Made by a program: the position numbers and the translations under genes. 45,635 nt of DNA from Gammaproteobacteria bacterium (lineage in GTDB: Bacteria > Pseudomonadota > Gammaproteobacteria > DSM-19610), in NCBI GenBank assembly GCA_011321775.1, contig DROT01000207.1:1-45635 (forward strand), written 5' to 3'. This document shows, piece after piece, positions 1 to 7,530 of this stretch; the stretch's first letter is position 1, and each line of letters opens with the position of its first letter. The notes beneath the pieces are model-generated. The model ran no database searches. It saw only the letters and a program-made list of their open reading frames with translations, and had not been told where the DNA came from.

Positions 1-1
1 C

Positions 2-115
2 GCCCCCGGGCTCTACGAGGAATACAGTGGCCGTGACGACGACGGACTCAAAGAGGAGCTGCGCGCAGTCACCCGCCGCTATTTCCACGGCGGCCTGGAC
101 ACCCTGACCTACTGA
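2..115 (+). CDS. C-terminal end of an unrecognised host protein (partial)
   Basis: An open frame enters from the left edge and ends at TGA 113-115, giving 37 residues that end in GGLDTLTY. The start lies outside the window. It converges on the uvrB stop with a gap of only 9 bases, which is normal for tightly packed chromosome. I do not recognise the family from this tail. Confidence 0.5.
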   Translation, partial: APGLYEEYSGRDDDGLKEELRAVTRRYFHGGLDTLTY

Positions 116-124
116 TCCTCCACC

Positions 125-2152
125 TCAGCCGACGTCGGCGGCGGGGAGGCCGAGGGCGGTCTCGCGAATGCGGGCGATCTCGTCGCGGATGCGGGCGGCG
201 TCTTCGAACTCCAGGTTGCGGGCGTGCTCGTACATCCGCTGTTCCAGTTTCCTGATGCGCTGCATGGCCTGCTCCGGTGACAGGGCCGCGTAGTCGGCGC
301 CTTCTTCCGCCACCTTGGCCATTTTCCTGCGTCCCCGTCCGGGTACGGTGGCGGCCGCCCCCTCCATGATGTCGGCCACTGCCTTGCGGATGGTCCTGGG
401 CGTGATGCCGTGCCGCTCGTTATAGGCGATCTGTTTGGCGCGGCGCCGCTCGGTCTCTTCGATAGCGCGCTTCATGGAACCGGTGATCTCGTCGGCATAG
501 AGGATGGCCTTGCCACGGGCGTTGCGGGCGGCGCGGCCAATGGTCTGGATCAGGGCCCGGTCGGAACGCAGGAAGCCCTCCTTGTCGGCGTCCAGGATGG
601 CGACCAGCGAGACCTCCGGCATGTCCAGGCCCTCGCGCAGCAGGTTGATGCCGACCAGGACGTCGAACTCGCCCAGGCGCAAGTCGCGGATGATCTCCAC
701 CCGTTCCACGGTGTCGATGTCCGAATGCAGGTAGCGCACCCGCACGCCGTGCTCGGCCAGGTAGTCGGTCAGATCCTCGGCCATGCGCTTGGTCAGCGTG
801 GTGATGAGCACCCGCTCGTCACGCTCGACGCGGGCCCGGATCTCCGAGAGCACGTCGTCCACCTGGCTGGCCACGGGCCGCACCTCGATCTCGGGATCCA
901 CCAGCCCGGTGGGCCGGACCACCTGTTCGACCACCTGCCCCGAGTGTTCTTCTTCATAGGGGCCCGGCGTCGCCGAGACGAAGATGGTCTGCGGCGCCAG
1001 GCGCTCGAACTCGTCGAACCGCAGCGGGCGGTTGTCCAGCGCCGAGGGCAGGCGGAAGCCGTACTCCACCAGGGTTTCCTTGCGCGAGCGGTCGCCGCGG
1101 TACATGCCGCCGATCTGGGGCACGGTGACATGGGATTCGTCGATGATGAGCAGGGCGTCGTCCGGCAGGTAGTCCATGAGCGTGGGCGGGGGCTCGCCCG
1201 GCCCGCGGCCTGAAAGGTAACGCGAATAGTTCTCGATGCCGGTGCAGTAGCCGAGTTCCACCATCATCTCGATGTCGTACTGGGTGCGCTGCTCCAGGCG
1301 CTGGGCCTCCACCAGCTTGCCAGCCTCGCGAAGCTGCTCCAGGCGCTCCCTGAGTTCGACCTTGATGGCCTCCACGGCCTCCAGGATGGTCTGCCGGGGT
1401 GTCACGTAGTGGGTCTTGGGGTAGATGGTGACCCGGGGCACGCGGCGCAGGATCTCCCCCGTGAGGGGATCGAACCAGGCAATGGACTCCAGCTCATCGT
1501 CGAACAGCTCCAGGCGCACGGCCTCGCGCTCGGATTCAGCCGGGAAGATGTCGATCACCTCGCCCCGCACCCGGTAGGTGGCGCGGTGCAGCTCCACATC
1601 GTTGCGGGTGTATTGCAGCTCGGCCAGCCGGCGCAGGATCTGCCGCTGGTCCACGCGGTCGCCGCGGTCCAGATGCATGACCATGCCCAGGTAGGCGCGC
1701 GGATCGCCGAGACCGTAGATGGCCGAGACAGTAGCGACGATGATGCTGTCCTCCCGTTCCAGCAGGGCCTTGGTGGCGGACAGCCGCATCTGCTCGATGT
1801 GCTCGTTCACCGAGGCGTCCTTCTCGATGTAGGTATCCGAGGACGGCACATAGGCCTCGGGCTGGTAGTAGTCGTAATAGGAGACGAAATACTCCACGGC
1901 ATTGTGGGGGAAGAACTCCCGGAACTCGCCATAGAGCTGCGCCGCCAGCGTCTTGTTGTGGGCGAGCACCAGGGTCGGGCGCTGCACCCGCTGGATGACG
2001 TTGGCGATGGTAAAGGTCTTGCCGGAGCCCGTGACGCCGAGCAGGGTCTGGGCGGCCAGGCCGCTCTCGAGGCCATCGACCAGGGCAGCGATGGCCTCCG
2101 GCTGGTCGCCGGCGGGTGCCATCCGGGCTTGCATTTGAAATTTCTGTGTCAC
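125..2152 (-). CDS. uvrB: UvrABC system protein B (excinuclease helicase subunit)
   Basis: UvrB loads at DNA damage handed over by UvrA, uses a helicase-like ATPase to verify the lesion and recruits UvrC for incision in nucleotide excision repair. The family signature PAGDQPEAI is near the start, followed by Walker A (GVTGSGKT), the beta-hairpin region [18 protein letters not shown] (motif II) and, near the end, QTIGRAARN (motif VI). The last 40 or so residues form the UVR motif that contacts UvrC. The frame stays open up to 2206 (ATG), but the conserved KFQ-type N-terminus fits a GTG start at 2152, giving 675 aa, the usual length. I see no convincing LexA box in front of it. Confidence 0.95.
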   Translation of the reverse strand: MTQKFQMQARMAPAGDQPEAIAALVDGLESGLAAQTLLGVTGSGKTFTIANVIQRVQRPTLVLAHNKTLAAQLYGEFREFFPHNAVEYFVSYYDYYQPEAYVPSSDTYIEKDASVNEHIEQMRLSATKALLEREDSIIVATVSAIYGLGDPRAYLGMVMHLDRGDRVDQRQILRRLAELQYTRNDVELHRATYRVRGEVIDIFPAESEREAVRLELFDDELESIAWFDPLTGEILRRVPRVTIYPKTHYVTPRQTILEAVEAIKVELRERLEQLREAGKLVEAQRLEQRTQYDIEMMVELGYCTGIENYSRYLSGRGPGEPPPTLMDYLPDDALLIIDESHVTVPQIGGMYRGDRSRKETLVEYGFRLPSALDNRPLRFDEFERLAPQTIFVSATPGPYEEEHSGQVVEQVVRPTGLVDPEIEVRPVASQVDDVLSEIRARVERDERVLITTLTKRMAEDLTDYLAEHGVRVRYLHSDIDTVERVEIIRDLRLGEFDVLVGINLLREGLDMPEVSLVAILDADKEGFLRSDRALIQTIGRAARNARGKAILYADEITGSMKRAIEETERRRAKQIAYNERHGITPRTIRKAVADIMEGAAATVPGRGRRKMAKVAEEGADYAALSPEQAMQRIRKLEQRMYEHARNLEFEDAARIRDEIARIRETALGLPAADVG

Positions 2153-2235
2153 TGGGGATGCCTGTGCGGTACCGAATACAGTATTATTGCACGCCGTTTG
2201 AATCATTGACCCCGGAAAATTTCAGGAACCCGCCG

Positions 2236-3426
2236 TTGAACAGCATCCAGCTCTCCGAACGCGTCGGCCGCGTCCGCCCCTCCCCCACCCTGGCCGTCAC
2301 CGCCCGCGCCGCCGAGTTGCGGGCCGCCGGCCGTGACATCATTGGCCTGGGCGCCGGCGAACCCGACTTCGACACCCCGCAGCACATCAAGGAGGCCGCC
2401 ATCGAGGCCATCCGCGCCGGCGCCACCAAGTACACGGCCGTGGACGGCACCCCGGAACTCAAGCAGGCGGTGATAGACAAATTCAAGCGCGACAATGGCT
2501 TGGAGTACAAACCTGAACAGATTCTGGTGTCCTGCGGCGGCAAGCAGAGCTTCTACAACCTGGCCCAGGCGCTGCTGGACGAGGGCGACGAGGTCATCAT
2601 TCCGGCCCCCTACTGGGTCTCCTACCCGGACATGGTGCTGCTGGCGGACGGCAAGCCCGTGATCGTCGAAACCGGTCAGGCACAGCGCTTCAAGATCACC
2701 CCGGCGCAGCTCGACGCCGCCCTCAGCGACCGCACCCGCCTGTTCGTGCTGAACAGCCCCAGCAACCCCACCGGCATGGCCTACAGCCGCGAGGAACTGC
2801 TGGCCCTCGGCGAGGTGCTGCGTCTGCACCCCCGCGTGCTCATCGCCACGGACGACATGTACGAGCATATCCGCTGGTCCGACGCCCCCTTCGAGAACAT
2901 CCTGAGCGCCTGCCCGGACCTCTATGATCGGACCATCGTGCTGAACGGCGTCTCCAAGGCCTATGCCATGACCGGGTGGCGCATCGGCTATGCCGGCGGG
3001 CCGGCGCCGCTGATCGCTGCCATGAAGAAGATTCAGTCACAGAGCACCTCCAACCCGGCCTCCGTCTCCCAGGCGGCCGCCACAGCGGCCCTGAACGGCG
3101 ACCAGGGGTGCGTGAACGAGATGGTGCGGGCCTTCCGCGAGCGCCACGACTACCTGGTAGAGGCCCTGAACGGACTGCCCGGGGTGGAATGCCTGCCCGG
3201 CGACGGCACCTTCTACGCCTTCCCCTCCTTCCAGGGAGTGATCGACCGCCTGGGGCTGGACGGCGACGTGGCGCTGGCCGAGAAGCTCATCGAGGAGGCC
3301 GACATCGCCCTGGTGCCGGGCTCCGCCTTCGGGGCACCCGGCTTCATGCGGCTGTCTTTCGCCACCTCCCTGGAGGTTTTGCAGGAGGCCGTGGCAAGGC
3401 TCGCCAAGTTCCTGGAAAATCAATAA
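2236..3426 (+). CDS. PLP-dependent aspartate aminotransferase (class I/II)
   Basis: This enzyme transfers the amino group of aspartate to 2-oxoglutarate with pyridoxal phosphate in the cytoplasm. The N-terminus SPTLAVTARAAELRAAGRDI and the GAGEPDFDTP motif are typical of the I-beta subgroup used by many bacteria for aspartate or prephenate transamination. The cofactor lysine sits in NGVSKAYAMTGWRIGY, and NSPSNPTG is the substrate and cofactor-binding loop. A TTG start at 2236, with AGGAA about eight bases upstream, gives 396 aa, a normal length. The longer open frame from 2116 would add residues unlike the family. It is divergent from uvrB and lies upstream of tRNA-Asn. Exact substrate preference cannot be read from sequence. 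Confidence 0.93.
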   Translation: MNSIQLSERVGRVRPSPTLAVTARAAELRAAGRDIIGLGAGEPDFDTPQHIKEAAIEAIRAGATKYTAVDGTPELKQAVIDKFKRDNGLEYKPEQILVSCGGKQSFYNLAQALLDEGDEVIIPAPYWVSYPDMVLLADGKPVIVETGQAQRFKITPAQLDAALSDRTRLFVLNSPSNPTGMAYSREELLALGEVLRLHPRVLIATDDMYEHIRWSDAPFENILSACPDLYDRTIVLNGVSKAYAMTGWRIGYAGGPAPLIAAMKKIQSQSTSNPASVSQAAATAALNGDQGCVNEMVRAFRERHDYLVEALNGLPGVECLPGDGTFYAFPSFQGVIDRLGLDGDVALAEKLIEEADIALVPGSAFGAPGFMRLSFATSLEVLQEAVARLAKFLENQ

Positions 3427-3446
3427 AAACGGGCGCACCCAGGCCA

Positions 3447-3475
3447 TTGACGGCCAGGATGCCGTCCAGTATGAT
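3447..3475 (+). promoter_or_regulatory. Sigma-70 promoter of tRNA-Asn
   Basis: The -35 box TTGACG (3447-3452) and -10 box TATGAT (3470-3475) are separated by 17 bases. The GC-rich stretch after the -10 box resembles the discriminator of growth-rate-controlled stable RNA promoters. Transcription would start near 3482, about ten bases before the mature tRNA. Confidence 0.8.
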
Positions 3476-3492
3476 GTGCGCCCTCAAGCCAT

Positions 3493-3568
3493 TCCCCGGT
3501 AGCTCAGTCGGTAGAGCGGGTGACTGTTAATCACTAGGTCGGCGGTTCGAGCCCGTCCCGGGGAGCCA
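3493..3568 (+). tRNA. tRNA-Asn (anticodon GTT)
   Basis: This is a 76-base cloverleaf with acceptor stem TCCCCGG/CCGGGGA, D-arm AGCTCAGTCGGTAGAGC, anticodon GTT at 3526-3528, T-loop GGTTCGAGCC and an encoded CCA at 3566-3568. It is the integration target of the prophage. Its last eight bases are part of the 15-bp attachment core, so the gene remains intact after integration. Its 3' half is also read antisense by the integrase ORF. The prophage now separates it from the hairpin terminator at 45548. Confidence 0.97.
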
Positions 3569-5128
3569 AACAACCCCCTCTGGGTATTGAGGGTCTGGGA
3601 GCGCCTTGGGTTTGGGCGTGACCAGGCACTCGGGTTTGTAGTAGATCGTCACGTTTTTCCTTCCCACCACGATCCTGTCGATGAAGCTCGCGAAGAAGGA
3701 GTTCATCTTTGCGGGGTGCTTGCTGCGCATGATGGTCTCGCGGAGGAATTCGGCGAGGGCTTCGGTGTCGCGCTCCGTGATGGTGATTTCCGGCGGGGCC
3801 TGACACATCAGGTCCTCGATCTTGCCTTCGAGGTCGTCGATGCGGTCCTGGATGTCGGCGGTGCGCTTCATCAGGACGGTAGGGTCCACGCCGTGCGGGC
3901 CTACGGCCTCGATGGTCTCGATGATGTTCTGCTGGGAGCGCTGCAGCTTCGCGATCTCGCGCTGGTAGCCGGCGATCTCCTTGTCCCTTCGCTTCACCCA
4001 ACTGCCGGCGTGCTCGTGGAGGTCGTGGACGATCTTGCGCAGGTTGTCCTCGGTGAAGATGCGGGCACAGATCACCTCGACCAGGTATTTGTCGAGCTTG
4101 TCGGCGCGGAGGGCGTTGCGCTCGCAGGCGCCGTGCTTCTGGTTGGCGCGGCAGTTGTAGTAGAAATACTTGCCCCGCTGGGAGGATTCGATCTGCATGC
4201 TGGCGCCGCACCTGGCGCACTCCAACAGCCCGGTGAACAGCCACCTGCTCCTGGTATTGCCGCCGCCCCGCCGGCCGGTGGTCTTGGTCTCACGGTCCAT
4301 CATGGTCTGCACCGTCTCCCAGGTCTTGCGGTCGACGATGGGCTCCCAGGCCGGGACGATGGTCCAGTCTTTCTTCGGCTTGAGCTTTCCGGTCGCCCTG
4401 TCCCGCTTGCCGTAGCAGTTCTCTCCGACCACGGCGTGGCTGCGGAGCATGTGGGCGACCGTGCCCCGGTGCCAGCGCTTGCCGCGGTTGGTGATGCCGT
4501 CGTCGTTCAGTGCCCTGGCGATGTTGGTGGAGCCCACGCCGTTGACGCGCATGGCGAAGGCGCGGCGGACGACTTCGGCCTCGTCTTCCTTGATGCGCAG
4601 CGTCTTGCGCTTGGGGTCGTCGGGCGCCGGGACGGGTTCGTAGCCGAAGGGCACGTGGCCCCCATTCCAGTAACCGTTGCGGGCGTTCTGGATCATGCTG
4701 CGCTTGGTGTCCTCCGAGACCTGGATGCTCAGGGCCTCGTCGAACATCTCCATGGAGCGCTCGAGCATGAAGCCGCTCAGGGTGTCGGCGTCCATGTCGC
4801 AGGTGACGTACTGGATCTGGACGCCGGCGGAGCGCAGCCGCTTCTTGTAGAGGATGGCGTCGTAGATGTTGCGGGCGAAGCGGCTGGTGGACCAGGTGAT
4901 GAAGTAGTCCACCTGGCGGCTCACGCAGTAGGCGATGGCGGCCTGGAACTCGGGCCGGTCCGCCTCGCGGCCGGACCGCCCTGCGTCGGTGAAGATCCTG
5001 ACCACCCGGGCGCCGAGTTCTTCTGCCTTCTTGCGGCAGCGGTCGATCTGGGAGTCGATGGGCAGCTCCTCCTCGGCCTGGCGGTGAGTTGATACACGAG
5101 CATAGATGACAGCGGTTTTTTCGTTCAT
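3527..5128 (-). CDS. Large serine recombinase, probable phage integrase
   Basis: The N-terminal resolvase domain begins AVIYARVSTHRQ, where the serine of ARVS is the expected nucleophile. It is followed by DAGRSGR and the recombinase domain (ARALNDDGITNRGKRWHRGTV). A zinc ribbon with paired cysteines (CARCGASM, then CRANQKHGACERN) and a coiled coil follow, the usual layout of large serine integrases. ATG at 5128 is preferred over GTG 5137 because AGAGG lies upstream; this gives 533 aa. It sits directly beside attL, which supports the integrase role. The final ten residues, GTGSNRRPSD, are encoded antisense within tRNA-Asn and would be replaced when the phage is excised (see findings). A Mor-like gene lies just upstream. 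Confidence 0.93.
   Translation of the reverse strand: MNEKTAVIYARVSTHRQAEEELPIDSQIDRCRKKAEELGARVVRIFTDAGRSGREADRPEFQAAIAYCVSRQVDYFITWSTSRFARNIYDAILYKKRLRSAGVQIQYVTCDMDADTLSGFMLERSMEMFDEALSIQVSEDTKRSMIQNARNGYWNGGHVPFGYEPVPAPDDPKRKTLRIKEDEAEVVRRAFAMRVNGVGSTNIARALNDDGITNRGKRWHRGTVAHMLRSHAVVGENCYGKRDRATGKLKPKKDWTIVPAWEPIVDRKTWETVQTMMDRETKTTGRRGGGNTRSRWLFTGLLECARCGASMQIESSQRGKYFYYNCRANQKHGACERNALRADKLDKYLVEVICARIFTEDNLRKIVHDLHEHAGSWVKRRDKEIAGYQREIAKLQRSQQNIIETIEAVGPHGVDPTVLMKRTADIQDRIDDLEGKIEDLMCQAPPEITITERDTEALAEFLRETIMRSKHPAKMNSFFASFIDRIVVGRKNVTIYYKPECLVTPKPKALPDPQYPEGVVWLPGTGSNRRPSD
3561..3575 (+). repeat. attL core (15 bp)
   Basis: GGGAGCCAAACAACC covers the last eight bases of tRNA-Asn including CCA plus seven bases downstream. 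It is identical to 45530-45544. The flanking bases differ on both sides, so the shared core is exactly 15 bp. On the minus strand it is in frame with the integrase and reads VVWLP. Confidence 0.9.
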
Positions 5129-5133
5129 GCGAT

Positions 5134-5472
5134 TCACCTCTCTGCTGCGCTCGCCCTGAGCGTAGCACCTTTCACGATGCGTTTGATGTGGGCGATGCTG
5201 ATTTCTTCACATAGAACGGCGCGTACCTTGTCGCGGATGGCGGACGGCGGATGACCCTGGGCGGCCAGGGTGTGGATGAAGCGGTTGCGCTGGTAGCGCA
5301 GGTAGGTGGACCAGGCGGGGACGTGGACGCGGTTGTCGCCGCGCTCGCGGGCGGCGTCGCTCAGGCGGCGCCAGACGGCCAGGGCGGCATCCACGCCGAT
5401 CTCGCAGGCCAGGTCGATCAGCCAGCGCGGCAGGCCTATCTCGCGGAGCTCATGGAGGCGGGCGTCGGTCAT
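5134..5472 (-). CDS. Mor-like transcription activator / DNA-binding protein
   Basis: This 112-aa protein has the layout of the Mu Mor/C family. An N-terminal helical dimerisation part (LPRWLIDLACEIGVDAALAVWRRL) is followed by a helix-turn-helix-like C-terminus (RNRFIHTLAAQGHPPSAIRDKV, then SIAHIKRIVKG). Mor proteins activate phage middle promoters. Here the gene ends five bases before the integrase ATG, so the two are probably co-transcribed and coupled. It could control integrase expression or act as a recombination directionality factor; both are inference. Similarity is judged by eye only. Confidence 0.55.
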   Translation of the reverse strand: MTDARLHELREIGLPRWLIDLACEIGVDAALAVWRRLSDAARERGDNRVHVPAWSTYLRYQRNRFIHTLAAQGHPPSAIRDKVRAVLCEEISIAHIKRIVKGATLRASAAER

Positions 5473-5948
5473 GCGGCGCCCTCCTCGATGCCCGGGCGTC
5501 CCTGCCCAGGTGCCGGTGCGGGCTGGGGCCGCCGCGCGCGCGAAAATCGCGCGCCCCCTACCAGGGGCATGAAACCCGTGCAGATATCCAGGTACCCACC
5601 CCCCCCTGGCCGGGGGCGGCCCTGGCCCTGCCGACCCCCCACCCCGGCAGCAGACCAGGGTGCGGCACCGTGCGGCACCGTGATTCCGCACAACGAACTG
5701 CGCTTTCCTGTGCCGGATGCCTTTGCAAGCCCTTGATGCCGCTGAACCGCACCCTTCACGAACTGCGCTTTCTGTGGAAGGGCGCAGTTGATGACTTCCC
5801 GGCACCAGAGGATTTTGCCCGTTTCAAAGACGGATTCCAGGCGCATGCATCGACATCCGCCAGCGGCCGGTATCAGTGGAATCTCTTGGCAGGCCCGGCT
5901 CGGGGTCCAGGGCTTCCAAGAGCCAGTTGGGGACGCGGATGTGCTCAT
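5469..5948 (-). CDS. Doubtful ORF between XerC-like and Mor-like genes
   Basis: An ATG at 5946-5948 overlaps the stop of the tyrosine recombinase (TGATG) and has AAAGGAGA upstream. The frame stays open for 159 codons and ends in an ATGA overlap with the Mor-like start. These junctions look genuine. The product, however, is rich in Gly, Pro, Arg and Cys with no domain, and the DNA contains repeats and hairpins. In the +1 frame the first 40 codons read as a more protein-like segment (EHIRVPNWLLEALDPEPGL) that lacks its own start. This may be a frameshifted small gene followed by non-coding DNA. Confidence 0.3.
   Translation of the reverse strand: MSTSASPTGSWKPWTPSRACQEIPLIPAAGGCRCMRLESVFETGKILWCREVINCALPQKAQFVKGAVQRHQGLAKASGTGKRSSLCGITVPHGAAPWSAAGVGGRQGQGRPRPGGGGYLDICTGFMPLVGGARFSRARRPQPAPAPGQGRPGIEEGAA
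5536..5554. repeat. Perfect GC inverted repeat
   Basis: GCGCGCGA and TCGCGCGC form an eight-base-pair stem around a three-base AAA loop, 64 bases upstream of the Mor-like start. No T-run follows on either strand, so it is not a standard terminator. It could be a binding or recombination site. Confidence 0.5.
5661..5789. repeat. Repeat cluster in the recombinase region
   Basis: TGCGGCACCG occurs twice in tandem (5661-5680). CGAACTGCGCTTTC occurs at 5694-5707 and again at 5759-5772. The second copy also forms an inverted repeat, AACTGCGC (5761-5768) with GCGCAGTT (5782-5789). Clustering of direct and inverted repeats between two recombinase genes suggests a protein-binding or recombination site, but no known site consensus is recognised. 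Confidence 0.5.
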
Positions 5949-6958
5949 CAGTGTCTCCTTTCCAGTTCGCGCACCAGGCGCGTGAAGGGGGTCTCGATGG
6001 TGTTGAAGGGGTTGGCCCGGTCCATGACCTGGGCCAGGTGGCGCATGGCCAGGTGGGAGTAGATCTCGGTCGTCTCCACGCGCTCGTGGCCCAGCAGTGC
6101 CTTGCGCAGCAGCGGGTCCACGCCGTGCTCTGCCAGCTCGACGCCGAACAGGTGGCGCATGGCGTGCGGGTGGAGCTGATCCTCGGGGATGCCGGCGCGC
6201 TTGCCGTACTTCTGGATCATCTCGTGCACGCTGCGGGCGCGGATGCGGCGGGCCTCGCCGTGGTATTCGTGCGGCGGGATCAGGCGGTTGTTGACGCTGA
6301 CGAAGAGCACGCGGTCGCCGTCCGGGAGGGTGCGGTCGATCTCCGCGAGGCCTGGGTGGCCGAGGTAGGCATGGAGAATGTAGCGGACGTCGTGCGGCGC
6401 CGGGATGAGCCGCTCTTTCTTGCCCTTCTCCCTGACCTTGATGACCATCCATTCCTTGCCATCGATCTCGACGAGCTGCAGGGCCGACTCGTTGAGGCCG
6501 ACGAGGCCACTGACCCGCAGGCCGCAGCCGATGAGCACCATGAGCATGGCGCAGTCGCGTACGCCCTCGAAGGTGTCCAGGTCCGGCTCGCGCAGGATCT
6601 TCTGGGCGTTCCGGCTGGCCAGCGGGATGGGCAGGCGCCGGCCGGCGACCGGGTGCGGCACGTCCTCGGCCGGGTCGTCCGGGCGCAGGCCTTTCTTCCT
6701 GGCCCAGCGGTAGAAGCCCTTGAGCGCGGCCACCAGGGCGATGCGGCTGCGCGGCGAGAGCCCTTCCTTGTGGGCGTGGAGGCCTGCGAAGGCCTCCAGG
6801 TCATCCGTCGAGGCCTCCAGCAGCCCGGGACGCCCCTCGGCATCGAGGAAGCGCACCAGGCGCTCCAGGTAGCCGCGGTACTTACGGACGGTGGCCTCCG
6901 AGCGCCCCTCGTTGTGCAGCTTGTAGGCGAGCCAGGCGTCGATCAGGTTATTAACCAT
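5948..6958 (-). CDS. XerC/D-like tyrosine recombinase
   Basis: A 336-aa tyrosine recombinase with an N-terminal core-binding domain (WLAYKLHNEGRSEATVRKYRG) and a C-terminal catalytic domain. The active-site set is visible: Arg in GCGLRVSGL, Lys in REKGKKERLI, HxxR in HPHAMRH, His in LLGHERVETT and Tyr in EIYSHL. The ATG at 6958 has GGAG at good spacing; an in-frame GTG lies nine bases upstream. Because a serine recombinase occupies the att site, this enzyme may resolve multimers or act at another site such as the repeats at 5.66-5.79 kb. It lies just left of the probable origin. Confidence 0.9.
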   Translation of the reverse strand: MVNNLIDAWLAYKLHNEGRSEATVRKYRGYLERLVRFLDAEGRPGLLEASTDDLEAFAGLHAHKEGLSPRSRIALVAALKGFYRWARKKGLRPDDPAEDVPHPVAGRRLPIPLASRNAQKILREPDLDTFEGVRDCAMLMVLIGCGLRVSGLVGLNESALQLVEIDGKEWMVIKVREKGKKERLIPAPHDVRYILHAYLGHPGLAEIDRTLPDGDRVLFVSVNNRLIPPHEYHGEARRIRARSVHEMIQKYGKRAGIPEDQLHPHAMRHLFGVELAEHGVDPLLRKALLGHERVETTEIYSHLAMRHLAQVMDRANPFNTIETPFTRLVRELERRH

Positions 6959-7051
6959 AGTCAGCACTCCACGAATAGCCGGTCAAAACATTTTTTTCTG
7001 TCATGGATTTAACTCCGAAAAAATGGGTTTCAGGGAGGGGGGTGGCAGCGC

Positions 7052-7420
7052 AACCCGTGGATCCGTGGATGACCCCATTTTTAAATCCAAAGTCATTGTT
7101 TTTGAAATAAAAGATGATCCACGTATTTCCACTGGTTGACCCGTGGAAGGGGTTCTAACCCGTGGATTACTTTTTGACCAATGATTTCTTTCCGTGGATC
7201 GGTGTTGCCCTGTTTTTTTCCTTCCAGGCTCTTTCTTTCCCTTTCTTTTCAATAATATAGAGAGAGATAAAGAGGGTGATTGACAAAAAAGGCAATGTGG
7301 AGGAAAAGGATCAACCCGTGGAATTTTGAGGCCAACCCGTGGAAATTTAGATGCAACCCGGCAGAAAAACTGCTCAGCACTCAAGCAGTTAATATAAAAA
7401 AGGCTTATGATCCACGGGTT
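7052..7420. other. Probable replication origin with AACCCGTGGA iterons
   Basis: The roughly 560-base gap between the recombinase and the primase-helicase has no convincing gene and is rich in A and T. The decamer AACCCGTGGA occurs at 7052-7061, 7157-7166, 7313-7322 and 7334-7343, with a reversed copy at 7411-7420 (TCCACGGGTT). A nine-of-ten match lies at 7138-7147, and shorter TCCGTGGA copies start at 7062 and 7191. Repeated sites in AT-rich DNA beside a replication gene are typical of an iteron-type origin. They could instead be operators for an unknown regulator. Confidence 0.6.
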
Positions 7421-7530
7421 AGCTGCACTCTCCCTGCGAACCTTTTGGAAAAATCGGCCGCAGACAGCCCTTCCCCTCGACGAATTTTTGACGGGGGCGT
7501 AGCCAAATTCTTGGGGGGTACGGGGGGAGG

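Noticed and set aside
2165-2185. Possible LexA box upstream of uvrB (ACAGTA half-site)
   Set aside because: Only one half-site is present; the other half does not match at the required spacing.
3587-5092. Long plus-strand frame of 501 codons opposite the integrase
   Set aside because: It mirrors the codon structure of the integrase on the other strand and has the Val/Leu/Gly/Asp/His-rich look of an antisense shadow; no domain is present.
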